Shown in pieces: positions 15,637 to 23,894 of a DNA stretch of 64,000 nt (the first letter of the stretch is position 1; every line of letters starts with the position of its first letter). Where the stretch lies: positions 2,750,368 to 2,814,367 of the forward strand of contig NZ_KZ293963.1 in assembly GCF_002352765.1 (NCBI RefSeq), written 5' to 3'. Under the pieces are notes generated by a model. It was not told where the DNA came from and did no database searches. It saw only the letters and a program-made list of their open reading frames with translations. A program made the position numbers and the translations under genes. The DNA comes from Alteribacter populi. GTDB lineage: Bacteria; Bacillota; Bacilli; Bacillales; Salisediminibacteriaceae.

Positions 15637-17094
15637 TTAAAGACCAAGAGTCCATTTCTTAAGAGAAAAAGACGTCGGTTCAGATGAGCTAAACTGGATG
15701 TTTTTCTCATGCGGACCTGGAAAGTAACGCGCGGTAAACACTTCTTCTCCACCGTTTACAAACAGCTCGGCTGATGATGTATCGAGGAAAATCCGCAACG
15801 AGCGCAGCTCTTCTAAATGACATTGTCTTCTCTCTGTTAGACGGTTTGCAAAACTCTTACGCTCAAATGTCATTACGCGTGCCTCACGATCATAAATGAG
15901 ACGCGCCTCTCTACGAAATTCAATCTCAAAATAAGCAGGAAGGTTGGTGAAATCACGAATTTCAATTTCTAACGTGTCTCCACTAACCCCTTCAAACGTC
16001 ACTCCTTGGTGTTCCACTGTAGCCTTTTCAACAGAAACCTCCCCACTACGTAACGCTTCCAGGTCATCAACTGGTACTTGAATTAAGCGACATCCCTTTC
16101 GCTTTAACTCACGAGGAAGGGTTAAGCAATGAATCCAACCGTTCTCAATCGTTGGATGAAGATCTTCCTGCTGTTCAGGAACCCCCATCCATCCGATCAT
16201 TATTCTTCTACCCTTCTCATCCACTGTCGTTTGTGGAGCGTAAAATTCAAAGCCGCGGTCTAGTTCATCAAAAGCCCCGTGATGAAACTTCGGAGCCGCT
16301 AAGTCTAATTCACCAATAAAATACCCAGCTTGGTATGTGTTATGGTAGTGCATCCCTTCTGGTTGAAGGCCTTGTGGAGAAACAATCAGCACTTTTTTAT
16401 CTTCTAGTGAAAAGAGGTCTGGACATTCCCACATATAGCCGAAATCATGAAGCGGAGGTACTCCAGAACCTGCAACCGGCCCTAAAAAACTCCAACTTTT
16501 ACCGTCTTCTGAGCGATAAAGCAGTGCATGTCCTTTAAGGTCCTTCGTCTGAGCCCCAATGACCATATACCACTCACCCTGCTCTTTCCACACTTTCGGG
16601 TCCCGGAAGTGTGCCGTATAGCCTTCTGGGAGTTCGGCAATAACAGGTCCCTTTTTTTCAAAATGAATTCCGTCCACTGACTGTGCTACACATTGATAGG
16701 ATTCACGATTTCCCTCCTCATCTTTTACATTCCCTGTGTAAAAGAGGGTGAGTTTTCCATCTAAGTCGACAGCACTGCCTGAATAACAGCCGTTTTTTTC
16801 ATACCACTCACTTGGGGAAAGGGCAATCTTTTCGTGCTTCCAATTCACTAAATCTTTAGAAGTGTAGTGACCCCAGAATTTTGCACCATGACCGGTGTCG
16901 AACGGGTTCCATTGATAGAACATATGGTAAGTGCCTCGCCATTGAATCCAGCCGTTCGGATCATTGATGAGCCCTACCGGAGCCATCAAATGATACGTCA
17001 AACGGTGAGGATCACTTTCAACCTTACTTTCACACTCTTTCACTTTATCTTCTGCTTGTTGAATCAGCTTTTTTTCATTGTCTGTCATTGTCAT
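15637..17094 (-). CDS. scrB: Sucrose-6-phosphate hydrolase (GH32)
   Basis: Cytoplasmic beta-fructosidase that splits sucrose-6-phosphate (or sucrose) into glucose-6-phosphate and fructose; 485 residues with no signal peptide. GH32 residues: nucleophile D45 in GLINDPNGW, transition-state D165 in FRDPKVW, acid/base E223 in WECPDLF; the C-terminal beta-sandwich follows. ATG has GAGGGGG seven bases upstream. It lies 17 bases after the fructokinase gene, so the two form an operon. No sucrose PTS or other sugar permease is present in the window. Confidence 0.9.
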   Translation of the reverse strand: MTMTDNEKKLIQQAEDKVKECESKVESDPHRLTYHLMAPVGLINDPNGWIQWRGTYHMFYQWNPFDTGHGAKFWGHYTSKDLVNWKHEKIALSPSEWYEKNGCYSGSAVDLDGKLTLFYTGNVKDEEGNRESYQCVAQSVDGIHFEKKGPVIAELPEGYTAHFRDPKVWKEQGEWYMVIGAQTKDLKGHALLYRSEDGKSWSFLGPVAGSGVPPLHDFGYMWECPDLFSLEDKKVLIVSPQGLQPEGMHYHNTYQAGYFIGELDLAAPKFHHGAFDELDRGFEFYAPQTTVDEKGRRIMIGWMGVPEQQEDLHPTIENGWIHCLTLPRELKRKGCRLIQVPVDDLEALRSGEVSVEKATVEHQGVTFEGVSGDTLEIEIRDFTNLPAYFEIEFRREARLIYDREARVMTFERKSFANRLTERRQCHLEELRSLRIFLDTSSAELFVNGGEEVFTARYFPGPHEKNIQFSSSEPTSFSLKKWTLGL

Positions 17095-17111
17095 AGAGAT
17101 ACCCCCTCACT

Positions 17112-18065
17112 TTACACTTGTTCATTTAAAATCATCTTCACTTGATCGAGAGTTGGTAAAGCCGTCATCGCCCCTTTGGTCGCTGCTGCCAAACCACCCG
17201 AAACACTTGCAAAGCGTGCCATTTCAGCTGCTTCTGCAACAGTGAGGTCATCCACACTTTTGTCGTAATGGTGAAGCTGATATAGCATACCGGATACAAA
17301 AGCATCCCCCGCCCCTGTCGTATCCACCGCATTCACTTTCATTGCAGGAACATGCGTTTTCTCATTATTAACAAAAATATAGCTACCTTCAGCCCCAAGC
17401 GTTATCAATGTCACCGGAACCTGATAGTCACGAAGAGCTTTTACACCCGCGTCAATATCTTTTTTCCCCGTAATAAACTCAAGTTCTTCTTCAGAAATCT
17501 TCAACACATCTACTTGATCTAACATCGAAATAATTGTATCCCTCGCAGTTTGCTCATCCTTCCACAAACTGATCCTCAAATTCGGATCATAAGAAACAAT
17601 AACTCCTTGTTCCTTTGCAAACGAAACAGCCTTTTTCGTCGCAGACCGAGCCGGCTCGCTAATCAGACTAATCGAACCAAAATGAAGCAAATTGTGTTCT
17701 TCAAAGATCGAGGTGTCAACTTCTTTTTCCGCTAAAAAACGATCAGCACTCGGGTCAATATAGAATTCAAAGCTTCTTTCCCCGCCTTCACCTAATGTAA
17801 CGAATACAACGCCTGTGCGAACGTCTTTAGAGAAGGTTAACCCTTCAGTATTTACGCCGTATGATTGCAGTGTTTCTTCTAAAAATCGACCGAGAACATC
17901 ATCACCCACTTTACCTAAGAAGGTAGAACGAGCTCCCAGACGCGCCAAACCCACGGCTACATTTGCCGGAGCACCACCTGGACTTTTTTGAAAGACCTCA
18001 TTATGATCGTCTAATGGAATAAAATCAATCAAAGCCTCCCCTAAACTAACAATCCCTTTTTTCAT
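17112..18065 (-). CDS. scrK: Fructokinase, PfkB family
   Basis: Ribokinase-type sugar kinase, 317 residues, expected to phosphorylate the fructose released by the GH32 enzyme encoded next. PfkB signatures are GGAPANVAVGLARLG near the N-terminus and DTTGAGDAFVSGML with the catalytic Asp. ATG follows AGAGGAGGAAAAATAG. Fructose specificity is inferred mainly from the operon partner. Confidence 0.85.
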   Translation of the reverse strand: MKKGIVSLGEALIDFIPLDDHNEVFQKSPGGAPANVAVGLARLGARSTFLGKVGDDVLGRFLEETLQSYGVNTEGLTFSKDVRTGVVFVTLGEGGERSFEFYIDPSADRFLAEKEVDTSIFEEHNLLHFGSISLISEPARSATKKAVSFAKEQGVIVSYDPNLRISLWKDEQTARDTIISMLDQVDVLKISEEELEFITGKKDIDAGVKALRDYQVPVTLITLGAEGSYIFVNNEKTHVPAMKVNAVDTTGAGDAFVSGMLYQLHHYDKSVDDLTVAEAAEMARFASVSGGLAAATKGAMTALPTLDQVKMILNEQV

Positions 18066-18199
18066 CTATTTTTCCTCCTCTATTCATTCCCACTTTTATA
18101 GGTATACCCATTCTTTTTTACTACGAGCCAAAAGATAGTGAACTATGTAACATGTTGCCACAACTATCGTTTATCTGGCAACGACTACAGGTTATTTGA

Positions 18200-18229
18200 C
18201 ACGAGCCGATGGTGCCTGGAACTAGACAC
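18200..18229 (-). repeat. 30-bp dispersed motif, copy 3
   Basis: CACGAGCCGATGGTGCC followed by TGGAACTAGACAC, the reverse complement of 2453-2482 with three to four differences. Confidence 0.6.
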
Positions 18230-18363
18230 CGAAAAGAAAAATTTATACTTTTTTAACTTTGAACAAAAGAACAAGGTGCCCATGGAAAAATACTGAAAAC
18301 CTTGGTAAACTAAATTAAAACCAATTATTTTTATCGGAATAATATTAAAGGAGAGGTGATCAA

Positions 18364-19323
18364 ATGGATAAGGTATATATCATCCATGAAAACGAAGAAT
18401 GGACAGCACCTTTAAAAGAAGCGTTGCATTCTCACAATGTTCCTTTTGAAGACTGGCATATGGGCGAAGGTATGATCGATTTACAAGAAGAGCCACCTCA
18501 AGGCATCTTTTACAATCGCATGAGCGCCTCTTCTCATACACGCGGGCACCGCTATGCACCAGAACTTACTCAAGCAGTACTCACCTGGCTCGAAAGTCAC
18601 GGCCGTCGAGTATTAAACAATCGTACAGCACTCTCCCTTGAATTGAGCAAGGTGATGCAATATGAAGCATTAAAACGTTACGGCATCCAAACACCTGATA
18701 CGATTGCTGCTTTAGGAAAAGAGCAGCTCATAAAGTCAGCCCACTCATTTCCCACTCCATTTATCACCAAGCATAACCGTGCGGGAAAAGGACTTGGTGT
18801 GATGCGTTTTGACGCAGTTGATGCCCTTGTGAGACATGTATCTGAACCGGAATTTTCCGAATCCATCGATGGTATCACTCTTCTTCAACAATTTGTTGAA
18901 TCCCCTACTCAAACCATCACCCGCTGTGAATTTATCGGTGGAAAGTTCTTTTATGCTGTGCGTGTCGATACATCTGACGGCTTCGAACTTTGTCCTGCTG
19001 AAGCTTGTGAAATCGGAGACGGCTCTTGTCCGACAACAGGCACTGAGACCGAATCAGTCACAAGACCTAAATTTGAAATTATCGAGAACTTTCAAAGTCC
19101 ACTAATAGAAAAATATGAAGCCTTTTTAGCAGGAAATGGGATCACCTTTGCCGGTATTGAGTTTATTGAAAATGCAGATGGGAAAACCTATACGTATGAT
19201 GTCAACACGAATACGAACTATAATCCTCAAGCAGAAAAAACAGCTGGTATGTTTGGCATGCAAGAAGTTGCGCTCCATTTAAAAAACGAATTGGCCATGT
19301 TATCAGAGCCGGTTCGTAGATAA
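18364..19323 (+). CDS. RimK-like ATP-grasp ligase
   Basis: Probable ATP-dependent carboxylate-amine/thiol ligase of 319 residues; the substrate is unknown. The ATP-grasp part starts near residue 90 (LNNRTALSLELSKVMQYEAL) with FITKHNRAGKGLGVMRF as the ATP-binding lysine and glycine loop. The metal-binding end is GIEFIENADGKTYTYDVNTNTNYN. The N-terminal third resembles the pre-ATP-grasp domain. It is alone on its transcript, with AAAGGAGAGGTGATC before ATG and a terminator after. It may attach Glu or another amino acid to a small acceptor. Confidence 0.75.
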   Translation: MDKVYIIHENEEWTAPLKEALHSHNVPFEDWHMGEGMIDLQEEPPQGIFYNRMSASSHTRGHRYAPELTQAVLTWLESHGRRVLNNRTALSLELSKVMQYEALKRYGIQTPDTIAALGKEQLIKSAHSFPTPFITKHNRAGKGLGVMRFDAVDALVRHVSEPEFSESIDGITLLQQFVESPTQTITRCEFIGGKFFYAVRVDTSDGFELCPAEACEIGDGSCPTTGTETESVTRPKFEIIENFQSPLIEKYEAFLAGNGITFAGIEFIENADGKTYTYDVNTNTNYNPQAEKTAGMFGMQEVALHLKNELAMLSEPVRR

Positions 19324-19366
19324 GAAAAAGTTCATTTCAACACCAATTCAGTTAGTATATGAAGTC

Positions 19367-19403
19367 AAAACGAGCGTTCGTCCAGACAAACGCTCGTTTT
19401 TTT
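19367..19403 (+). terminator. Terminator of the ATP-grasp gene
   Basis: Stem AAAACGAGCG/CGCTCGTTTT with a run of T. Confidence 0.8.
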
Positions 19404-19452
19404 AGTAACATAGAAGATAAGATATCCGACTGTTGCAGGAGGAATGTAAAAC

Positions 19453-19803
19453 ATGAAACCAATTGATCGCCAACAAGTCCAGCAAACAATCGACCAGCTT
19501 GCTGGAAAAGAATTATATATTCATTTGGAAACAACGAATGGGGCCTATGCCTCACATAAGAATCAAAGCTTTTTTTCTGCCGGAGCTTTTTTAAGAAATG
19601 CAAAGATACAATACGTACAAGGAAAATTGACCGGAGAAGGCCCTTTTCGATTAGGCCTTGAAATGGAGAGTGGCTGGGCCTACGCCGAAGGATTAACCGA
19701 CTGGGAAATTGACGATTCGCACCAAGTCCTCCTTGCAGGCCACGACCATGACGGAAAGCTAGCCATCGCTTTTCAATTAAGTGAAAAACCATTCCGAAAA
19801 TAA
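19453..19803 (+). CDS. yojF: YojF (DUF1806 family)
   Basis: Small soluble protein, 116 residues, always or nearly always found before bshB2 in Bacillus; function not established. Recognised from MKPIDRQQVQQTIDQLAGKE, HLETTNGAYA and AKIQYVQGKLTGEGPFRLGLEM. ATG follows GCAGGAGGAATG. The partner bshB2 lies downstream after a large hairpin, so the two are co-transcribed only by read-through. Confidence 0.85.
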   Translation: MKPIDRQQVQQTIDQLAGKELYIHLETTNGAYASHKNQSFFSAGAFLRNAKIQYVQGKLTGEGPFRLGLEMESGWAYAEGLTDWEIDDSHQVLLAGHDHDGKLAIAFQLSEKPFRK

Positions 19804-19804
19804 A

Positions 19805-19858
19805 TGGTGCCTGACCCCCACTGCTGTACAGCATTAACGCAGTGGGGGTCAGGCACCA
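19805..19858. terminator. Large perfect hairpin between yojF and bshB2
   Basis: TGGTGCCTGACCCCCACTG at the left pairs exactly with its complement ending at 19858. No long T-run follows, so it may be an intergenic palindrome rather than a full terminator. It sits inside what is usually a two-gene operon. Confidence 0.65.
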
Positions 19859-19888
19859 AAACAACTGAACATAAAAGGATGTGAAATA

Positions 19889-20557
19889 ATGGAACGTCAA
19901 GTATTAGTTGTTTTTCCCCATCCCGATGACGAAGCTTTTGGAGTTGCCGGTACGATTTTGTCACATACACAAAACGGAACCCCGGTCACCTACGCTTGCC
20001 TCACACTTGGTGAAATGGGACGAAATATGGGGCGCCCTTTGATTGCCAACCGGGAAACGTTGCCCGAGATCCGTCTAAAGGAGCTTAATGAAGCATGCCG
20101 CCTTTTAGGCATTAAAGACCTTCGTCGCTTTGGCATGCGCGATAAAACAATCGAATTTACCGATGAAGCTTTACTTGTAAACCGAATGTCTGAGCTCATT
20201 GATGACGTGAATCCTTCGTTAATTATCACTTTTTACCCTGGATACGCTGTTCACCCTGATCACAATTCAACAGCAGCGGCTGTTATTCAAGCTGTTCAAA
20301 AGATGAAGCCGGAAGAGCGTCCCACTGTTCACGCGCTCGCTTTTTCTGAAGGGTGCGAAGAGGAGATCGGTGAACCCGATATCGTACATGATGTTAGTGC
20401 GTACGCTGACCAAAAAATCAAAGTTGTCGAAGCCCATGAATCACAAACGGCGGGTATTATCGAAATGATGAAGCAACGATTCCTTGAAAATGATGAAACG
20501 ATGAAAGACCGAATAAACACCGAACGCTTTTGGACATACCCTGTTGATAATGGCTAG
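19889..20557 (+). CDS. bshB2: Bacillithiol biosynthesis deacetylase BshB2
   Basis: Zinc-dependent de-N-acetylase of the LmbE/PIG-L family, 222 residues. It removes the acetyl group from GlcNAc-malate to give GlcN-malate in bacillithiol synthesis, and related enzymes also act on thiol conjugates. The zinc motif is FPHPDDEAFG (H11, D13, D14), with the second site at YAVHPDHNSTAAAV. ATG follows AAAAGGATG. Pairing with yojF identifies it as the BshB2 (YojG) paralogue. Confidence 0.9.
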   Translation: MERQVLVVFPHPDDEAFGVAGTILSHTQNGTPVTYACLTLGEMGRNMGRPLIANRETLPEIRLKELNEACRLLGIKDLRRFGMRDKTIEFTDEALLVNRMSELIDDVNPSLIITFYPGYAVHPDHNSTAAAVIQAVQKMKPEERPTVHALAFSEGCEEEIGEPDIVHDVSAYADQKIKVVEAHESQTAGIIEMMKQRFLENDETMKDRINTERFWTYPVDNG

Positions 20558-20575
20558 CTGTCTTCGTAAGAGTGA

Positions 20576-20642
20576 CTTTCAACTCAAATGATGAGCTGAA
20601 GGCAATAACTCTGTTCTTTTTCATCATTTAGGTAGTTGAAAG
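20576..20642. repeat. Inverted repeat after bshB2, related to 654-703
   Basis: CTTTCAACTCAAATGATGA at the left pairs imperfectly with TCATCATTTAGGTAGTTGAAAG. The left arm has the same core as the inverted repeat after the crotonase gene. Confidence 0.5.
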
Positions 20643-20711
20643 GCTGTCAAGCTCCAAAATAGCAACTGTCTATCTTTTATAAATGTGCCAAGTGGCTAAA
20701 GGTAGCACCTG

Positions 20712-20747
20712 ACACCTGAACCGATAAAGTGGTTCAGGTGTTTTTTA
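20712..20747 (+). terminator. Terminator downstream of bshB2
   Basis: Stem ACACCTGAACC/GGTTCAGGTGT with TTTTTT following. Confidence 0.75.
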
Positions 20748-20901
20748 TGCCAACAAAAGGTTAGAAAATGATAAGTAGGAATAGCTTTCAGCAAAACCAA
20801 TGATTTGTCGTACCCCACTCCTCGACCTTCTAGGCACTGATTTTGAGCAATTAATTAATGGTTTGTCCCTTTCATGAACAATCTCATTTTTCGACACGGT
20901 A

Positions 20902-20935
20902 AATGCTCCCAAATAATGTTTGAGAGCATTTTAAT
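20902..20935 (-). terminator. Terminator of the membrane protein gene at 20939
   Basis: Minus-strand stem AAATGCTCTC/GGGAGCATTT just past the stop codon. Confidence 0.55.
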
Positions 20936-20938
20936 AAA

Positions 20939-21445
20939 CTAGGATCCCTTCTTCTCTAATTCATCTTGCTTATAAGGGACCGAAACATCTGTTGTTTTTT
21001 CTAGGGCATCGACAAACTTTTGCTTTGTGAGAATGAAAAAGGTGAAGTTTTGATACTGATTTGGAAATTTCGCAGTAAACTCCGCAGTCAAGCCATTCAC
21101 ATCTTTCCGAACAATTTCCTTGCCCTTAAGCACGGTACGTATTTTACCAAAGAGGGGGACAAACAAAAGGTAGTTATCAGTTAAAACGAGGTAACCCCTC
21201 TTATCCTTTTCCTGACGGTAAGCCTGAACGGTAGCTCTCGGTTCTTCATTCACCATAGCAAATGCTTTTTGCCGGATGATTTGCCGGAACCCAAAATCCA
21301 AGCCTACCGTTAAGAAAAATGCGATACTTACACTTGCAAGTGCGAATAGCAATGAAAATTGTATGAGATACGTAAAGCCAAACAAACCGAATAATAGCCA
21401 GCATAAAATATATCGAACATACTTATCTGTAAATGGTCCCACCAT
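20939..21445 (-). CDS. Small membrane protein with a C-terminal PH-like region, unknown
   Basis: 168 residues from ATG 21445, which has a perfect AAAGGAGGTGA before it; an in-frame longer start lacks one. Two adjacent hydrophobic segments (about 12-30 and 33-52) are followed by a cytoplasmic domain with RGYLVLTDNYLLFVPLFG, the kind of beta-strand seen in bacterial PH/GRAM-like domains. It ends in a charged tail, DELEKKGS. I do not recognise the family. It is a single gene between two terminators. Confidence 0.65.
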   Translation of the reverse strand: MVGPFTDKYVRYILCWLLFGLFGFTYLIQFSLLFALASVSIAFFLTVGLDFGFRQIIRQKAFAMVNEEPRATVQAYRQEKDKRGYLVLTDNYLLFVPLFGKIRTVLKGKEIVRKDVNGLTAEFTAKFPNQYQNFTFFILTKQKFVDALEKTTDVSVPYKQDELEKKGS

Positions 21446-21487
21446 GAGAGAATCACCTCCTTTTTTAAAAAAAATATATAAGCAGAC

Positions 21488-21532
21488 AGCTACCTCCACG
21501 CCGCCATCTCAAGGGAAAAGCATCCTTGAGAA
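21488..21532 (-). repeat. 45-bp dispersed repeat, copy 1
   Basis: Reverse complement reads TCTCAAGGATGCTTTTCCC then GAGATGGCGGCGTGGAGGTAG; related to 26393-26437 with about seven differences. Confidence 0.6.
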
Positions 21533-21704
21533 TTTAATAAAAGAACGCTATACGGTTTTCTGAAGTGGTGTAATTTAACACTATACCACAACTATTCATA
21601 ATTTTCAAAATATTGCACAGGGCCAATATTGGTGTATTAGGTATAACTATGCAAATGAGCACGAGATATTCCTATGCCCTTCCCGGCCATAATCAAACAT
21701 CTTG

Positions 21705-21740
21705 TAAAATTGTGCGGGGACAGTCCCCGCACAATTTTAA
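21705..21740. terminator. Palindromic hairpin upstream of the LTA synthase terminator
   Basis: TAAAATTGTGCGGGGAC pairs exactly with its complement (GTCCCCGCACAATTTTA), a near loop-less palindrome. It looks like an intergenic palindromic element; it is next to the true terminator at 21752-21783. Confidence 0.5.
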
Positions 21741-21751
21741 TGCGTTAAAAA

Positions 21752-21783
21752 AACCAAGAGCAGATTATAATCTGCTCCTGGTT
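21752..21783 (-). terminator. LTA synthase terminator overlapping the stop codon
   Basis: Minus-strand stem AACCAGGAGCAGATT/AATCTGCTCTTGGTT followed by TTTTTT. The stem starts at the TAA stop of the gene. Confidence 0.75.
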
Positions 21784-23629
21784 AGCGAAAGCGTAGGAGG
21801 TCCCCGTAGATAATGTTGTCGGAATAAAACACTTCCCATTCACCTCGTTCACGCATGGCATCACATGACTCTAACAAGGTGGGTTCTCCTGTTTCTTTTT
21901 CGTAGCACGTCTCTCCAACGTAAAGATAATCGTCTGTAACAATTGTACCGTTTCTCATTACAACGAAATCTTCCCTTTGCTCTGAAAAAAGATCGGTCCC
22001 GAACATGACGTGGGGCCACTCAGGAATTCCTAGCAAGTTTAGTAAAGTTGGTTTGACATCAACCTTTCCAGCTACTGTGTCCAACTCCTCACCTTCTTGA
22101 CCCGGAATGTGGATGATGAGAGGTACACGAGCAAGCTGAGTATTTTCGAAAACGTCAATTTCTTTTCCTAAAAATTCCCCCATCGCCTCGTTATGACTCT
22201 CGGCGATGCCATAATGGTCGCCATAGAAGACAAAAATTGTCTCTTCATACAAGCCCGCTTCCTTCATATCTTCCATAAACAGTTTAATCGCTTCATCCGT
22301 ATAACGAACCGTTGGAATGTAACGGTTTAAAATATCACTGGACGATGAGTAGGGATCAATATAATGATCTTCCTCATCCAATTCATATGGAAAGTGGTTA
22401 GTCAACGTTAACAACTTTGCGTAGAACGGTTCTGAAAAATCTTTAAGATATTCCATGGATTGCTCAAAAAACTCAATATCCTTCATTCCCCATCCTACAG
22501 TGTTGTCACCACCAATATCATAATAGCTTTGTGAAAAGTAATCATCATACCCCATATTTTCGTACATAATATCCCGGTTGTAGAAGGTTCTGTCATTAGC
22601 ATGAAAAGCAGCTGTATAGTAGCCTTCATCCCGAAGTGTGTCAGGAAGACCCATATATTCGTTATCACTATGAGTGTGAAAAACTGCTCCTCTTCCCAAC
22701 GGATACATGGATGTATTTACTAAAAACTCTGCATCAGACGTTTTTCCTTGTCCTGTCTGATCATAAAAGTTAGGAAAATAGTAGCTTTCCCCAATTAGCT
22801 CATTCAAATATGGCGTTATTTCTTCCCCGTTAATCGACTCGCCTATCACGAAACTTTCAATAGACTCCAAAGAAATCATAACCACATTTTTATCACTTGC
22901 TACACCCTGCATTTCAGGATTCGCTGGTGCTCGATGTTGAGCAAGATGATCATGAATGTCATCCCAATCATCCTCTTCAGAGAAAAGCGCCTGAGCCGCA
23001 GTTCGCGTATGAATAAACGCGTCGTACACATAAAAATTATAGAGACCGTACCGTTTAACCAGCCACTCCCGATCAAAGGAATGCGTCATTGTTTCTGGAT
23101 TTTCCGGTCGATCAACCTGAGATAATCCGATAATGACAAGAGCAGAGACTAAAAATGCTAGAATAACTTTCTTATTTCTTTTGTATAAAACTTGAGTTAC
23201 CGTGAGCCATTCTCGTTTTTTCCAAATGAGATAGGCAAAAAGAATAACATCGGCAAAAAACAATACATCATACCATCTAATAAGTTCAAAGACGCTCGTA
23301 CTTAAATCTCCTGCATTCCCGCTCATTACAAGCATCGGTAGGGTAATAATGTCGGTGAATTCCCGGAAATAAACGGCATTGCTGTAAAGAGCAATAGAAA
23401 GAAGTAAGCTCACAGTAAGAATATACCACCGCTGGAAATGTGCTTTCATTAACAACCCGAAGGCAAACACAATGAACATGAACGAAAGAGGATTCAGAAC
23501 GAAAATAATCGTTTGCAGAATGTTTTCCGTGGATACGTTAAAAACAAACTTGGAGACAATATACGTCTTTAACCACATCGTAAGGAGACAGATCATCATG
23601 AAGCGGTGGTTGTTGACGAACGTTCTCAT
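21782..23629 (-). CDS. Lipoteichoic acid synthase family protein (LtaS-type)
   Basis: Polyglycerol-phosphate polymerase or primase of the LtaS/YflE/YqgS/YfnI family that transfers glycerol-1-phosphate from phosphatidylglycerol on the outer membrane face. It is 615 residues long. The N-terminal half has five membrane segments (from about residue 8 to 190), followed by an extracellular sulfatase-fold domain. The catalytic Thr is T297 in DQTGQGKTSDAEF; metal-site pieces are MISLESIESF and FYGDHYGIAESHNEA. ATG 23629 is chosen for AAAGAGGTG before it. Which paralogue it is cannot be decided without alignment. Confidence 0.88.
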   Translation of the reverse strand: MRTFVNNHRFMMICLLTMWLKTYIVSKFVFNVSTENILQTIIFVLNPLSFMFIVFAFGLLMKAHFQRWYILTVSLLLSIALYSNAVYFREFTDIITLPMLVMSGNAGDLSTSVFELIRWYDVLFFADVILFAYLIWKKREWLTVTQVLYKRNKKVILAFLVSALVIIGLSQVDRPENPETMTHSFDREWLVKRYGLYNFYVYDAFIHTRTAAQALFSEEDDWDDIHDHLAQHRAPANPEMQGVASDKNVVMISLESIESFVIGESINGEEITPYLNELIGESYYFPNFYDQTGQGKTSDAEFLVNTSMYPLGRGAVFHTHSDNEYMGLPDTLRDEGYYTAAFHANDRTFYNRDIMYENMGYDDYFSQSYYDIGGDNTVGWGMKDIEFFEQSMEYLKDFSEPFYAKLLTLTNHFPYELDEEDHYIDPYSSSSDILNRYIPTVRYTDEAIKLFMEDMKEAGLYEETIFVFYGDHYGIAESHNEAMGEFLGKEIDVFENTQLARVPLIIHIPGQEGEELDTVAGKVDVKPTLLNLLGIPEWPHVMFGTDLFSEQREDFVVMRNGTIVTDDYLYVGETCYEKETGEPTLLESCDAMRERGEWEVFYSDNIIYGDLLRFR

Positions 23630-23894
23630 GGATTCACACCTCTTTATTTGATACTTATATTTTAATGAACGTTCCATTTAATTTACAATTAAAAACAAGG
23701 AATTACACGATTTTAAACATTTATCCTTCACCTCTTTACCATACCCTTTTCAGCCTATTTCTTAATCACTGTCCATCCATTCTAAGTAGTCTAATCTACC
23801 CGGTTAGATTCCTAAAGTTTCAAAATAAACTGCAAACTGATAAAATAGCCGTAAGACATTTAAATTTACCATACGGAGAGAAGGGATTTCGAAA

